A program made the translations under genes and the position numbers. The notes under the pieces are model-generated. The model was not told the DNA's origin, made no database searches, and saw only the letters and a program-made list of their open reading frames with translations. 31,190 nt of DNA from BMS3Abin12 sp964487445 (GTDB lineage: Bacteria; Pseudomonadota; Gammaproteobacteria; 21-64-14). The DNA lies in assembly GCA_964487445.1 (NCBI GenBank), contig CAZAQG010000023.1:1-31190 (forward strand), in the 5' to 3' direction. Each line of letters begins with the position of its first letter. Position 1 is the stretch's first letter. Shown piece by piece: positions 22,347 to 31,142 of the stretch.

Positions 22347-23687
22347 TTATGTGCTCAGGGTTCTGTACAGGTTTTGGTAGTCTTCTTTGATTCGGTCATC
22401 CAGCTCGGTCAGTTCCCGCATCTTCCGACAGGCATGCAGAACCGTGGTATGATCACGACCGCCGAAGCTGTCGCCGATTTCCGGAAGACTATGATTCGTC
22501 AGTTCTTTTGCCAATGCCATGGCCAGTTGACGTGGGCGGGTAATGGAGCGGCTGCGACGTTTGGATAGTAGATCGGACACCCGGATCTTGTAGTACTCCG
22601 CTACGGTCTTCTGGATGTTTTCCATGGAGACCAGCTTGTTCTGAAGAGCAATCAGGTCACGGAGGGCCTCCTTGGCGAGATCCACGGTGATCGGGCAGCC
22701 GATGAATCGTGCGTTGGCCACGACACGGCGCAACGCGCCTTCCAGTTCCCGCACATTGGAACGAACTCGTTTAGCGACAAAGAAGGCTACCTCGTTGGGA
22801 AGCTGTACCTGAAACTGCTCCGCCTTGCTAATTAGAATCGCGACGCGTGTTTCGAGTTCCGGCGGATCGATGGCGACGGTCAATCCCCAGCCGAAGCGGG
22901 ATTTGAGCCGTTCTTCCAGCCCCTTGACCTCCTTCGGGTAGCGGTCGCAGGTGACGATGACCTGCTGCTGGTTCTCGAGTAGGGCGTTGAAGGTATGGAA
23001 GAACTCTTCCTGAGATCGCTCTTTGCCGGCGAAAAATTGGATGTCGTCGATGAGCAGCGCGTCGACCGAGCGATAAAAACGTTTAAACTCGTTGATTGTG
23101 TTATGTTGCAGCGCCTTGATCATATCGCCGACGAATCGCTCGGAGTGGAGATAGATGACCCGCGCCGAGGGATTGGTCAGCAACATTTGATTGCCGACCG
23201 CCTGCATGAGATGGGTCTTGCCGAGACCGACGCCCCCATAGATGAACAGGGGGTTGTAAGCGCGGCCCGGGTTGTCGGCGACCTGCCGGGATGCGGCCCG
23301 TGCAAGTTGGTTGGACTTGCCTTCGACGAAGCTGTCGAAGACGAACTGTGGGCTGAGGAAGCTGCTGCGTACCACTTCCTGCCCCGCCTGGAAGCTCCGG
23401 CCGGCGGCGGGGCGGGCCGGGGCCGCCGCCGGGGTGGGGCGTTGGGTACTGCCGATCTCGAGCAGCACGCGCGCGGGCGCTCCGTGCGTCTGATACGAGA
23501 CCACCTCAGTGATCTGGCGGTAATAGTGTTCGCGCACCCAGTCGAGGACGAAACGGTTTGGTGCGAGCAAGTGCAGGGCATCGTCTTCTTCAACGGCATG
23601 AAGCGGACGAATCCAGGTATTGAACTGCTGCTCGGACAACTCGCCTTCGAGACGGTGGAGACAACTTTGCCACATTGAACCGACCAC
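22347..23687 (-). CDS. dnaA: Chromosomal replication initiator protein DnaA
   Basis: A 446-residue initiator. GTG 23687 is preferred because it places the tryptophan of MWQSCLHRLEGELSEQQFNTW at position 6, like Escherichia coli DnaA, and GAGAGG lies about ten bases upstream; ATG 23675 would be the alternative (442 residues). Domain I is followed by a short Ala/Pro linker (about residues 85-105), then the AAA+ domain with Walker A GGVGLGKTHLM and Walker B LLIDDIQFF. Domain IV holds the DnaA signature GGRDHTTVLHACRKM. It binds DnaA boxes to melt the origin. It is transcribed divergently from rpmH. Confidence 0.98.
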   Translation of the reverse strand: MVGSMWQSCLHRLEGELSEQQFNTWIRPLHAVEEDDALHLLAPNRFVLDWVREHYYRQITEVVSYQTHGAPARVLLEIGSTQRPTPAAAPARPAAGRSFQAGQEVVRSSFLSPQFVFDSFVEGKSNQLARAASRQVADNPGRAYNPLFIYGGVGLGKTHLMQAVGNQMLLTNPSARVIYLHSERFVGDMIKALQHNTINEFKRFYRSVDALLIDDIQFFAGKERSQEEFFHTFNALLENQQQVIVTCDRYPKEVKGLEERLKSRFGWGLTVAIDPPELETRVAILISKAEQFQVQLPNEVAFFVAKRVRSNVRELEGALRRVVANARFIGCPITVDLAKEALRDLIALQNKLVSMENIQKTVAEYYKIRVSDLLSKRRSRSITRPRQLAMALAKELTNHSLPEIGDSFGGRDHTTVLHACRKMRELTELDDRIKEDYQNLYRTLST

Positions 23688-23802
23688 TGAGTCAGGGCCT
23701 CTCTTATCGTTGTAGGTGGCTGCAGAGCGGCGCTGCGGAAGACCAAGCAGTCTAACGCGCCGCGGCCCGGCGATCTATACCCGCGGAGAGCCGACGGCTC
23801 TA

Positions 23803-23832
23803 TTGACAGTGACAGGACGAACGGAATAGTCT
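23803..23832 (+). promoter_or_regulatory. Candidate promoter of rpmH-rnpA
   Basis: A perfect -35 TTGACA (23803-23808) is followed after 18 bases by TAGTCT (23827-23832), a weak -10. It points toward rpmH, whose ATG is at 23887. A small palindrome (AGAGCC/GGCTCT, 23787-23801) lies immediately upstream. The rest of the 199-base dnaA-rpmH spacer shows no DnaA box. Confidence 0.5.
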
Positions 23833-23886
23833 GCTGTTTTTTCAGCAAAACCTTTTCGACACCCCAATCGCTCGCAGGCCCTAGCC

Positions 23887-24021
23887 ATGAAAAGAACGTT
23901 CCAGCCCAGTAACCTACATCGCAAACGGACCCACGGGTTCCGCGCGCGCATGCGCACCAAGAACGGGCGCCGGATCCTAAAGGCGCGCCGGGCGAAAGGG
24001 CGCGCGCGCCTGTCGGCCTGA
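23887..24021 (+). CDS. rpmH: 50S ribosomal protein L34
   Basis: A 44-residue basic protein starting MKRTFQPSNLHRKRTHGFRA and continuing MRTKNGRRILKARRAKGR, which is the textbook L34 sequence. It is part of the large ribosomal subunit. It is divergent from dnaA and followed after 11 bases by rnpA, the standard gammaproteobacterial arrangement. Confidence 0.98.
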   Translation: MKRTFQPSNLHRKRTHGFRARMRTKNGRRILKARRAKGRARLSA

Positions 24022-24032
24022 CGGCGGGTCCG

Positions 24033-24395
24033 TTGTTCGCGGGCCGGCGGCGCTTTACCCGCCGCGACCGCCTGACCTGCGAGAAAGAGTTTCGACGCGT
24101 GTTTAACCGCCCGCGGCGTCTGAATCATGACGCGTGGGTCACCCTCGTCAAGGCGAACGATCTCCGTTACCCGCGGCTCGGTCTGGCTATCTCCCGCAAG
24201 AGTGTCCCAACCGCGGTTGCCCGCAACCGGGTCAAGCGCGTGGTGCGGGAGAGTTTTCGTCTCAACCGGCACCGGTTGGGCGGGTTCGACATCGTCATAT
24301 TGGCGCGGCGCGGGCTCGCGCGGCGCGCAAGCCGCGCCCTGCGCGAGGCCCTGGAACAAGATTGGACAACCATCGAACGATGCAAAGACTGCTGA
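24033..24395 (+). CDS. rnpA: Ribonuclease P protein component
   Basis: A 120-residue basic protein that assists the RNase P RNA in maturing tRNA 5' ends. The RNR signature is clear: VARNRVKRVVRESFRLNRH. The N-terminal RRFTRRDRLTCEKEFRRVF matches the family. The start appears to be TTG 24033, 11 bases after rpmH, with no better in-frame start; this is an uncommon initiation codon. The 3' end overlaps yidD by 16 bases. Confidence 0.95.
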   Translation: MFAGRRRFTRRDRLTCEKEFRRVFNRPRRLNHDAWVTLVKANDLRYPRLGLAISRKSVPTAVARNRVKRVVRESFRLNRHRLGGFDIVILARRGLARRASRALREALEQDWTTIERCKDC

Positions 24396-24613
24396 TCGCC
24401 CTGCTGCGCGCCTATCGATACGCGCTGAGTCCGTATCTGGGAGCACACTGCCGGTTCGCGCCGACGTGTTCCGAGTACGCCCTCGTCGCGGTACAACGCC
24501 ACGGCGCATGGACCGGGACACGACTTGCGCTGCGCCGCCTCGCGCATTGCCACCCTTGGCACGCGGGCGGCTTCGATCCGGTGCCCGAGCGTTGCGAGCA
24601 TCGCCGTGGATAA
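24380..24613 (+). CDS. yidD: Membrane protein insertion efficiency factor YidD
   Basis: A 77-residue protein from ATG 24380, overlapping rnpA by 16 bases. It has the amphipathic N-terminus MQRLLIALLRAYRYALSPYL, the conserved CRFAPTCSEYA cysteine motif, and HPWHAGGFDPVPE. It is associated with the inner membrane and supports YidC-dependent insertion. Its stop overlaps the yidC start. Confidence 0.95.
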   Translation: MQRLLIALLRAYRYALSPYLGAHCRFAPTCSEYALVAVQRHGAWTGTRLALRRLAHCHPWHAGGFDPVPERCEHRRG

Positions 24614-26252
24614 TCAGCGTCTGCTGCTGTTCATCGCGCTGTCGTTCGTCCTGCTGATGATCTGGCAGGCCTGGATGAAGGACTACGGCGAACGCCCGGC
24701 CCACCGGGTCGCCACCCCGACCGCTCCGGCCGGCAATCTTGCCGGAGAATCCACGGTTCCCGAGTTGCCGGCGTCCGCAACGCGGGCCACCCCGGCGAGT
24801 ACGCCCTCCGTCGCGCCGGCTCTGCCGGCCGGGCGGGTCATTCGCGTGCGCACCGACGTCCTGGACATGCAGATCAGCACCGTGGGCGGTGACCTGCGCC
24901 GCGCGGTGTTGCCGCGCTTCGCCGTCTCGACGGAGCGCCCTCGCGAGCCGGTGATCCTCCTCGACGACCGCGGCGAACATCTGTTCGTCGCCCAGTCCGG
25001 ATTGCTCGCGGCGGGCAACATCGCGCCCACCCATCACGCGCGGTTCAGCGCCGCCCGCACCGACTATCGGCTGGCCGACGGTGCCGCCCGGTTGCAGGTG
25101 CGCCTGCACTGGAGCTCTCCCGGGGGCGTGAGTGTCGAGAAGATCTACACCTTCCGTCGCAACAGCTACGTGGTGCAGTTGCAGGAAGTGGTGCACAACG
25201 CCGGGGACAAGCCCTGGCGGGCGCGCCCGTATGAGCAGTTGCTTCGCCACCGCCCGCGCAAAGGCAGCTCGATGTTCCTCCATACCTATGTGGGGGGCGC
25301 CCTGTACTCGCCTAAGGACAAGTTCCAGAAGGTCACTTTCAAGGACATGTCCAAGCGCAACCTGAGCCGTGCCGTGACCGGAGGCTGGGTCGCGATGGAT
25401 CAGCACTACTTCCTGGCTACGTGGATCCCTCCGCTCAAGGCGCCTCAGAATTTCTACACCAAGGCGCTGCCCGGCGATCGCTACGTGATCGGGACCCTGG
25501 GCGGTCCGCTCGAGGTGGCGCCCGGACAGACGCGGACCGTCGCCGTGCGCCTCTATGTCGGTCCCAAGCTCCAGGAGCGGCTCGTCGGCGTCGCACCCGG
25601 TCTGGATCTGACGATCGACTATGGCTACCTCACCGTGCTCGCGAAGCCCATTTTCGCGATGATGCGGTGGATCGAAGAACTGGTCGGCAACTGGGGTTGG
25701 GCGATCGTGATCCTGACGATCCTGATCAAACTCGCCTTCTACAAACTCTCCGAGACCAGCTATCGTTCCATGGCGAACATGCGTCGCCTGTCGCCGCGCC
25801 TGAAGGCCCTCAAGGAACGATACGGAGACGACCGCCAGCGCCTCAACCAGGCGATGATGGAACTCTACAAAAAGGAGAAGATCAACCCGCTCGGCGGATG
25901 CCTGCCGATCGTGGTGCAGATCCCGGTGTTCATCGCCCTCTACTGGGTGCTGCTGGAGAGCATGGAACTGCGCCAGGCGCCGTTCGTGTTATGGATCCAC
26001 GACCTCTCGGCGCCGGACCCCTATTTCGTGCTGCCCATACTCAACGGCATCACCATGCTCATGCAGCAGCGTCTGAATCCCTCGCCGCTGGATCCGATGC
26101 AGCAGAAGATCATGATGATCATGCCTATCATGTTCTCCGTGTTCTTCGCCTTCTTCCCCGCCGGACTGGTGCTCTACTGGCTGGTGAACAACCTCCTGTC
26201 GATTTCCCAGCAGTGGATGATCACCCGGCGCGTGGAGAGGGGCGCGAAATAG
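24606..26252 (+). CDS. yidC: Membrane protein insertase YidC
   Basis: A 548-residue inner-membrane insertase, exactly the Escherichia coli length. GTG 24606 gives the usual start VDNQRLLLFIALSFVLLMIW (first membrane helix), then a Pro/Ala/Thr-rich linker and the large periplasmic beta domain (about 70-340). The conserved insertase core follows from about 355: YKLSETSYRSMANMRRLSPR, INPLGGCLPIVVQIPVFIAL, PFVLWIHDLSAPDPYFVLPI, and FPAGLVLYWLVNNLLSISQQ. It overlaps yidD by 8 bases. Confidence 0.98.
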   Translation: MDNQRLLLFIALSFVLLMIWQAWMKDYGERPAHRVATPTAPAGNLAGESTVPELPASATRATPASTPSVAPALPAGRVIRVRTDVLDMQISTVGGDLRRAVLPRFAVSTERPREPVILLDDRGEHLFVAQSGLLAAGNIAPTHHARFSAARTDYRLADGAARLQVRLHWSSPGGVSVEKIYTFRRNSYVVQLQEVVHNAGDKPWRARPYEQLLRHRPRKGSSMFLHTYVGGALYSPKDKFQKVTFKDMSKRNLSRAVTGGWVAMDQHYFLATWIPPLKAPQNFYTKALPGDRYVIGTLGGPLEVAPGQTRTVAVRLYVGPKLQERLVGVAPGLDLTIDYGYLTVLAKPIFAMMRWIEELVGNWGWAIVILTILIKLAFYKLSETSYRSMANMRRLSPRLKALKERYGDDRQRLNQAMMELYKKEKINPLGGCLPIVVQIPVFIALYWVLLESMELRQAPFVLWIHDLSAPDPYFVLPILNGITMLMQQRLNPSPLDPMQQKIMMIMPIMFSVFFAFFPAGLVLYWLVNNLLSISQQWMITRRVERGAK

Positions 26253-26292
26253 GGTCGCTCATGCACGCCTCGACGAGCGATCGCGGCGCGTC

Positions 26293-27657
26293 ATGAATCC
26301 CGCCGACGCCGGGGCGGCGGACACCATCGCTGCGGTGGCGACCCCACCGGGGCGAGGCGGGGTCGGGATCGTGCGCGTCTCGGGGCCGCTGGCGCCGGCG
26401 ATCGCCGAGTCCCTGCTGGGCCGTTGCCCGGCACCGCGGTACGCCCTCTTCGCGTGCTTCCGCGACGCCGGCGGCGGCGTCCTGGACCGGGGCCTGGCGC
26501 TGTATTTCCCGGCCCCGGCCTCGTTCACCGGCGAGCACGTCCTCGAGCTGCACGGCCACGGCGGCCCGGTCGTGATGGACCTGCTGCTCGGGCGCGTCTG
26601 TGCCCTCGGCGCACGCCCGGCGGCGCCGGGGGAATTCTCGCAGCGTGCCTTTCTCAACGGAAAGCTCGACTTGGTGCAGGCCGAGGCCGTGGCCGATCTC
26701 GTCGCGGCGGGGACCGCCGAGGCGGCGCGCGCCGCCGTGCGCTCCCTGGAGGGCGCATTATCGAGCCGCGTCGCTGACCTCGGCGAGCGCCTCGTCGCCC
26801 TACGCACCCACGTCGAGGGGGCGATCGACTTCGCCGAGGAAGACATCGAATTCCTGACCGAAAGCGCGGTCGACCGGCGCCTAGAGGACCTTCTCCGGGG
26901 GCTCGCCGGGCTCGAGGAGCAGGCGCACCGCGGTCGCCTGCTCCAGGAGGGTATCCAGGCGGCGATCGTCGGTCGCCCCAACGTCGGCAAGTCGAGCCTG
27001 CTCAACCGCCTCGCCGGGCGTGAGACGGCCATCGTCAGCGAGGTCCCCGGCACCACCCGGGACCTGTTGCGCGAGAGCCTCGATCTCGACGGCGTGCCCC
27101 TGCGCCTGGTCGACACAGCCGGCTTGCGGGATTCCACGGACCCGGTGGAACGCGAGGGGGTGCGGCGCGCGTGGGATGCGTTGGCCCGTGCAGACCACGT
27201 GCTGCTCGTGGTCGACGACCGTGATGCCCCGGCCGCGGAAGATCGTGCGCTACTCGATCGTATACCGGCGGGCCCGGCGGTGACCGTGGTGCGCAACAAG
27301 ATCGACCTGACCGGGGGCGCTCCCGGCCGGGTCGCCGCCACGGGCGCTCCCGTGGAGCTGCGCGTCTCGGCGCGTACCGGCGCCGGGATCGACGCCCTGC
27401 GCACCCACCTGCGCGGCGGTGCCGGGTCGGTGGACGGAGCCGGCGTATTCGCCGCCCGTCGCCGCCACCTCGACGCCCTGCGCCGCACACGCGAGCGACT
27501 CTTCGAAGGGCGGCGCCAGTGGCGCGCGCACCACGCGCCGGAGCTGCTGGCCGAGGACCTTCGCGCCGCCCACCGTGCGCTGGGCGAGATCACCGGGGCG
27601 TTCACCAGCGACGAGTTGCTCGGTCGTATCTTTTCCACCTTCTGTATCGGAAAATGA
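26293..27657 (+). CDS. mnmE: tRNA modification GTPase MnmE (TrmE)
   Basis: A 454-residue protein. With MnmG it installs the (carboxymethyl)aminomethyl group on U34 of several tRNAs. The N-terminal tetrahydrofolate-binding domain starts DTIAAVATPPGRGGVGIVRVSG. The GTPase domain has G1 GRPNVGKSSLLNR, G3 DTAGLRD and G4 RNKIDL. The C-terminus ends in FCIGK, with the catalytic cysteine. mnmG is not next to it; a short open frame and a mechanosensitive channel follow. Confidence 0.98.
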   Translation: MNPADAGAADTIAAVATPPGRGGVGIVRVSGPLAPAIAESLLGRCPAPRYALFACFRDAGGGVLDRGLALYFPAPASFTGEHVLELHGHGGPVVMDLLLGRVCALGARPAAPGEFSQRAFLNGKLDLVQAEAVADLVAAGTAEAARAAVRSLEGALSSRVADLGERLVALRTHVEGAIDFAEEDIEFLTESAVDRRLEDLLRGLAGLEEQAHRGRLLQEGIQAAIVGRPNVGKSSLLNRLAGRETAIVSEVPGTTRDLLRESLDLDGVPLRLVDTAGLRDSTDPVEREGVRRAWDALARADHVLLVVDDRDAPAAEDRALLDRIPAGPAVTVVRNKIDLTGGAPGRVAATGAPVELRVSARTGAGIDALRTHLRGGAGSVDGAGVFAARRRHLDALRRTRERLFEGRRQWRAHHAPELLAEDLRAAHRALGEITGAFTSDELLGRIFSTFCIGK

Positions 27658-27770
27658 GCGGATCGCCCTACACGAGCCTGGAGGGAAGCGGGTGCCGCGT
27701 CGTGATCCCCGGTTCGCGGCGGGCCCCGAATACTATCGTGGCCATCGAATCGGAGCCGGAAACGACGTGA
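27654..27770 (+). CDS. Possible 38-residue small ORF bridging mnmE and the channel gene
   Basis: An open frame MSGSPYTSLEGSGCRVVIPG... of 38 codons starts at an ATG overlapping the mnmE stop (ATGA at 27654-27657) and ends with a TGA overlapping the GTG start of the next gene (GTGA at 27767-27770). The double coupling is what a real operon gene would show, but such overlaps occur by chance in GC-rich DNA. No domain is recognised. It may only serve to couple translation of the channel gene to mnmE. Confidence 0.3.
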   Translation: MSGSPYTSLEGSGCRVVIPGSRRAPNTIVAIESEPETT

Positions 27771-30088
27771 GCATCTTCGCGCGGCGCGCCGTGGCCCGGC
27801 TGCTGCCCGTCGTCCTGCTGGTCCTGGCGGGGGCGGCGCACGCCCGCCCGGTCCCGGGTCCGGTCCCCGACCTCGGGCGGCTGCAGCGCAGCCTGAGCGG
27901 CGTGCAACGTGTCTTGAACCGCGGGATCCGGTCGGACCGCGTTTTGCAGGAACTGCTGGATCGCGCAAACGCGGTGCGCAAGGCCGCCGAGGCCTGCATT
28001 CAAGTGACCTCGAAGCAGGCCCGGGCCGTGCAACAGGCCCTGGACACCCTCGGCCCGCGGACTCCGGGCGAGGGCCGGCAGGTCATTCGCAAGCGCAATC
28101 TGCTGGTGCGCGAGAAGATCGACGAAGAACAGCGCGGCGCGACCTGCCGGCTGCTCCTGTTGAACAGCCGGCAGGTCCTGGCCATGATCCGCTCGACGCA
28201 GCAGGAGCGCCTGACCCGGCGCCTGTTTATCCGCGGGCCCTCGGTGATCACGCTGCTTGCAGAGAACTGGCGCCGACCGATCGCTTGGTGGCCGGAGACC
28301 GCGAAGTTCCTCGATGCCCATAGCGGGCTCGATCGGCTCGATCCGATGGACTGGGGGGGCATCGCGCTCGCGGTCTTGATCGCCGCGCTGCTCGGCGTGT
28401 TGCTCCGGCGCCACTTGCGCGAGCGCGTCGCACGCGGCCCGACGGCCGAGAGCTTCGAGGCCCGCTTCAGCTGCGCCCTGCTCGCGACGGCGGCGCGCTA
28501 TGGGCCTGCACTGGTCGCCGCCGCCGCCGCCGCCGGCTCCCTGTGGCTGGTGATCGGCGACATCGAGCCGGCACCGCTCGTCGCGGTGCTCGCCTACGGA
28601 CTGTTCGTCTACCTGGTCCTGATCGCATCGATCCGTGTGTTCCTGGCTCCGTGCCGGCCCGCCGTGCCATATCTGCCGCTCTCACCGGAACTGGGCCGCG
28701 CGCTGGCGCGGCGGCTGCGCGTGCTGGTCGCGTTGCTGGTCGTGGGGCTGCTGATGTTCGCCACGGTGCTCTCACAGAGCCTGCCGCGCCCCGCGCTGCA
28801 ACTGGCCCGCGCCGCCTACGCGGTGGTCCTGGTGCTCAACGTGGTCTGGATCGTCTGGCTGCTTGGGCGCCTGCCCTACCTCGCGGCCCACGTGCTGCGC
28901 CGGGTCGTGGTGACCGCGGTGATGCTCGCGGCCCTTGGGGCGGAGTGGGCCGGCTACCGGAATCTCTCCGTACTCATACTGCGCGGGCTGCTCGGGACCG
29001 GGGCCGCGCTGGTCGCGATGCTGCTCGCGCGCCGGCTGTTGTTCGACGTGCTCGACGGCCTCGATCAGGGCCGCCACGCCTGGCAACGACGTCTGCGCAC
29101 CTTCCTGGGTCTGAAGGGTGAGGAGGCCGTCCCCGGCCTGGCTTGGCTGCGCATCCTCGTCGTGATCGCCCTGTGGCTCGGCTTCATCGCCGCGGTGCTG
29201 CGCATCTGGACGTTTTCCGATGCCGGCTTTCTGGCGCTCCTCGGCTATTTCAATGCGTCGATCCCGATCGGTTCGGCGCATATCGTTCCGGCGCGGCTAC
29301 TGCTCGCGGCCGTGATGTTCGCCTTGTTCCTCGGTGTCTCGCGCTGGGTACGCCGGCGTATGGCCGAACGCTGGCTGGTCGGTGTGCGCATGGAACGCGG
29401 CGCGCGCGAGGCCCTGGTGACGATCACCGGCTACGTAAGCCTGGCCGCGGGGTTGCTGGTGGTGTTGTCGGTCGCCGGCGTCAACCTGACCAATCTGGCG
29501 ATCATCGCCGGGGCCCTCTCGGTGGGCATCGGCTTCGGGCTGCAGAACATCGTCAACAACTTCGTCTCGGGGATCATCCTGCTCTTCGAACGACCCATCA
29601 AGACCGGCGACTGGATCGTGGTCGGCGATATCGAAGGCCACGTCAAGCGCATCAGTGTCCGCTCGACCATCATCCAGACCTTCGACTGGGCGGACGTCAT
29701 CGTGCCCAATTCGGATTTGATCTCGGGGAAGGTCACCAACTGGATGCTGCGCGATCCGTGGGGCCGGGTGCGGGTGCCGGTGGGCGTGGCCTACGGCAGC
29801 GATACCGCGCAGGTCAAGGAACTCCTGCTCGAGGTCGCCAAGGCCCACCCGGCCGTGATCCCGGGCGGCCATGTGCCGGCACCCATCGTGTTGTTCCTGG
29901 GATTCGGCGACAGCTCGCTGAACTTCGAGCTGCGTTGTTTCATTCGCAACGTCGACCGGCGCCTGGGCGTCCTCAGCGACTTGAACTTCGCGATCGACGC
30001 CGCGTTCCGCGCGCACGGTGTGGAAATCCCGTTCCCGCAGCGCGACTTGCACGTGCGCGATTGGCAACCGCCGCCGGGATCGGGATAG
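27767..30088 (+). CDS. Large mechanosensitive ion channel, MscS/MscK-type (DUF3772-like)
   Basis: A 773-residue inner-membrane channel starting at GTG 27767 with GGAAACGAC just before it. A signal peptide (SIFARRAVARLLPVVLLVL, ending near AHA) is followed by a periplasmic coiled-coil-like helical region (residues about 35-190), then several membrane segments from about 200 on. The conserved pore and beta domain reads GALSVGIGFGLQNIVNNFVS (from about residue 585) and then FERPIKTGDWIVVGDIEGHV. It opens under membrane tension after osmotic downshock. Length and the periplasmic region place it with the MscK/DUF3772 group, not small MscS. It ends only ten bases from the convergent tetR gene. Confidence 0.88.
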   Translation: MSIFARRAVARLLPVVLLVLAGAAHARPVPGPVPDLGRLQRSLSGVQRVLNRGIRSDRVLQELLDRANAVRKAAEACIQVTSKQARAVQQALDTLGPRTPGEGRQVIRKRNLLVREKIDEEQRGATCRLLLLNSRQVLAMIRSTQQERLTRRLFIRGPSVITLLAENWRRPIAWWPETAKFLDAHSGLDRLDPMDWGGIALAVLIAALLGVLLRRHLRERVARGPTAESFEARFSCALLATAARYGPALVAAAAAAGSLWLVIGDIEPAPLVAVLAYGLFVYLVLIASIRVFLAPCRPAVPYLPLSPELGRALARRLRVLVALLVVGLLMFATVLSQSLPRPALQLARAAYAVVLVLNVVWIVWLLGRLPYLAAHVLRRVVVTAVMLAALGAEWAGYRNLSVLILRGLLGTGAALVAMLLARRLLFDVLDGLDQGRHAWQRRLRTFLGLKGEEAVPGLAWLRILVVIALWLGFIAAVLRIWTFSDAGFLALLGYFNASIPIGSAHIVPARLLLAAVMFALFLGVSRWVRRRMAERWLVGVRMERGAREALVTITGYVSLAAGLLVVLSVAGVNLTNLAIIAGALSVGIGFGLQNIVNNFVSGIILLFERPIKTGDWIVVGDIEGHVKRISVRSTIIQTFDWADVIVPNSDLISGKVTNWMLRDPWGRVRVPVGVAYGSDTAQVKELLLEVAKAHPAVIPGGHVPAPIVLFLGFGDSSLNFELRCFIRNVDRRLGVLSDLNFAIDAAFRAHGVEIPFPQRDLHVRDWQPPPGSG

Positions 30089-30098
30089 CGAGGGGGCG

Positions 30099-30725
30099 CT
30101 ACGCCGCGCCTTCCAGGCGCTGTTCGCGGTAGCCGATGGCGCGCAGGAAGAGATCGATGCAGCGGTCCACCAGTTGATGCAGGGGGATGTCCCGGTAGCG
30201 CCCGGAGCGGTAGACGCACTTCACGTAGAGGACCTCGCGCAGCATCCCCTGGAACATTAGGCTCGCGCTCGGCACATCCACCGGCGCCGCTTTGCCCTGC
30301 GGCGCGAGTTCGCGAATCCCCAACTCGATGTAATCGGCGAAGTGTTTCCAGCGATTCTCGAAGAACCGGCCCGCGAACGGGTTGCCTTCGAGCACCGCGT
30401 GCATTTCCATGCGCAGGAAGTCCGGATCTGCGGCGACGCTGTCGACGAAGGTGCGGGCGATACGGCGCAGCACACTGGCGAAGTCGGAGGGTCCGCGCAG
30501 CACCGCGTCGACATAACTCTCACGGCTGCAGGCGGTGGCGTTGATCACCGCCTCGTAGAGCGCCTCCTTGGAGGCGAAGTGCTTGTAGAGCGTCGCGGGG
30601 CTCACGGCCAGACGCTCGGCGATGGCGTCCACGGAGACCCCGTGCAGCCCGTTCTCGGCAAACAGTGCCTTGGCGGCCTCGAGGATCGCCGCCCTGCGTT
30701 GTCCCGCCGACAGGCGCTTGCCCAC
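30099..30725 (-). CDS. TetR/AcrR-family transcriptional regulator
   Basis: A 208-residue repressor-type protein from GTG 30725, preceded by GGAGGGAG. The helix-turn-helix is at residues about 25-57: GVSVDAIAERLAVSPATLYKHF, followed by ASKEALYEAV. The C-terminal ligand domain is helical and not assigned to a known subfamily. It is the second gene after tusA on the same strand, with a 70-base spacer, and lies behind an operator that overlaps the tusA promoter, so autoregulation of tusA-tetR is likely. Ligand unknown. Confidence 0.88.
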   Translation of the reverse strand: MGKRLSAGQRRAAILEAAKALFAENGLHGVSVDAIAERLAVSPATLYKHFASKEALYEAVINATACSRESYVDAVLRGPSDFASVLRRIARTFVDSVAADPDFLRMEMHAVLEGNPFAGRFFENRWKHFADYIELGIRELAPQGKAAPVDVPSASLMFQGMLREVLYVKCVYRSGRYRDIPLHQLVDRCIDLFLRAIGYREQRLEGAA

Positions 30726-30795
30726 GACATCTCCCTCCCGGCTCCGAACCGGGATCGGTCCGGCGGAGACGATCGCCTCCGCCGGCCGGACCGGA

Positions 30796-31026
30796 TCAGT
30801 GCTTGCGGATCAGGAACACGAACTCGCTGCCTTGCTCCTGAGAGTTCATCAGCTCGTGGCCGGTCTGCTTGCAGAAGGCCTCGAAGTCTTTCACGGCACC
30901 GGGATCGGTGGCCACGATCTTGAGCACCTGGCCGGCCTGCAGTTCGTTGATGGACTTTTTGGCACGCAGGATCGGCAGGGGGCAATTGAGGCCACGGGCA
31001 TCCAGTTCCGCATCGAATTCCGCCAT
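30796..31026 (-). CDS. tusA: TusA-family sulfur carrier protein (second copy)
   Basis: A 76-residue protein from ATG 31026, with AAGGAG upstream. LDARGLNCPLPILRAKKSIN carries the CPxP motif with the persulfide-carrying cysteine; TDPGAVKDFEAFCKQTGHEL is typical of TusA. It resembles the canonical TusA more closely than the other copy in this window. TusA shuttles sulfur to tRNA thiolation, molybdenum cofactor and, in sulfur oxidisers, dissimilatory pathways. It is first in an operon with a TetR regulator, a regulated context that is unusual for housekeeping tusA. Confidence 0.9.
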   Translation of the reverse strand: MAEFDAELDARGLNCPLPILRAKKSINELQAGQVLKIVATDPGAVKDFEAFCKQTGHELMNSQEQGSEFVFLIRKH

Positions 31027-31128
31027 GGGAGTGTCTCCTTCGAGTCTGTTGTGATGGATATCGGGTTGCCTGCATCGGGCAGGCGGCGTCGGCGCGGACG
31101 GCTCTCTGGGCCATCAAGCCGGATGGTA

Positions 31129-31142
31129 AGTGAACGTTCACT
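31129..31142. promoter_or_regulatory. Palindromic operator at the tusA-tetR promoter
   Basis: AGTGAACGTTCACT is a perfect 14-base palindrome adjoining the -10 element and covering the predicted transcription start. TetR-family regulators commonly bind palindromes of the TGAACGTTCA type, so this is probably the operator of the neighbouring TetR protein. Confidence 0.75.

Noticed and set aside
23688..23886. oriC in the rpmH-dnaA spacer
   Set aside because: No TTATCCACA-type box is visible there and the stretch is GC-rich, unlike the dnaA-dnaN spacer.
23775..25406. A 543-codon minus-strand open frame over rpmH, rnpA, yidD and part of yidC
   Set aside because: It runs antisense to four well-recognised genes and shows no domain.
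26259..27968. A 569-codon minus-strand open frame over mnmE
   Set aside because: Ser/Arg-rich shadow of mnmE with no recognisable motif.
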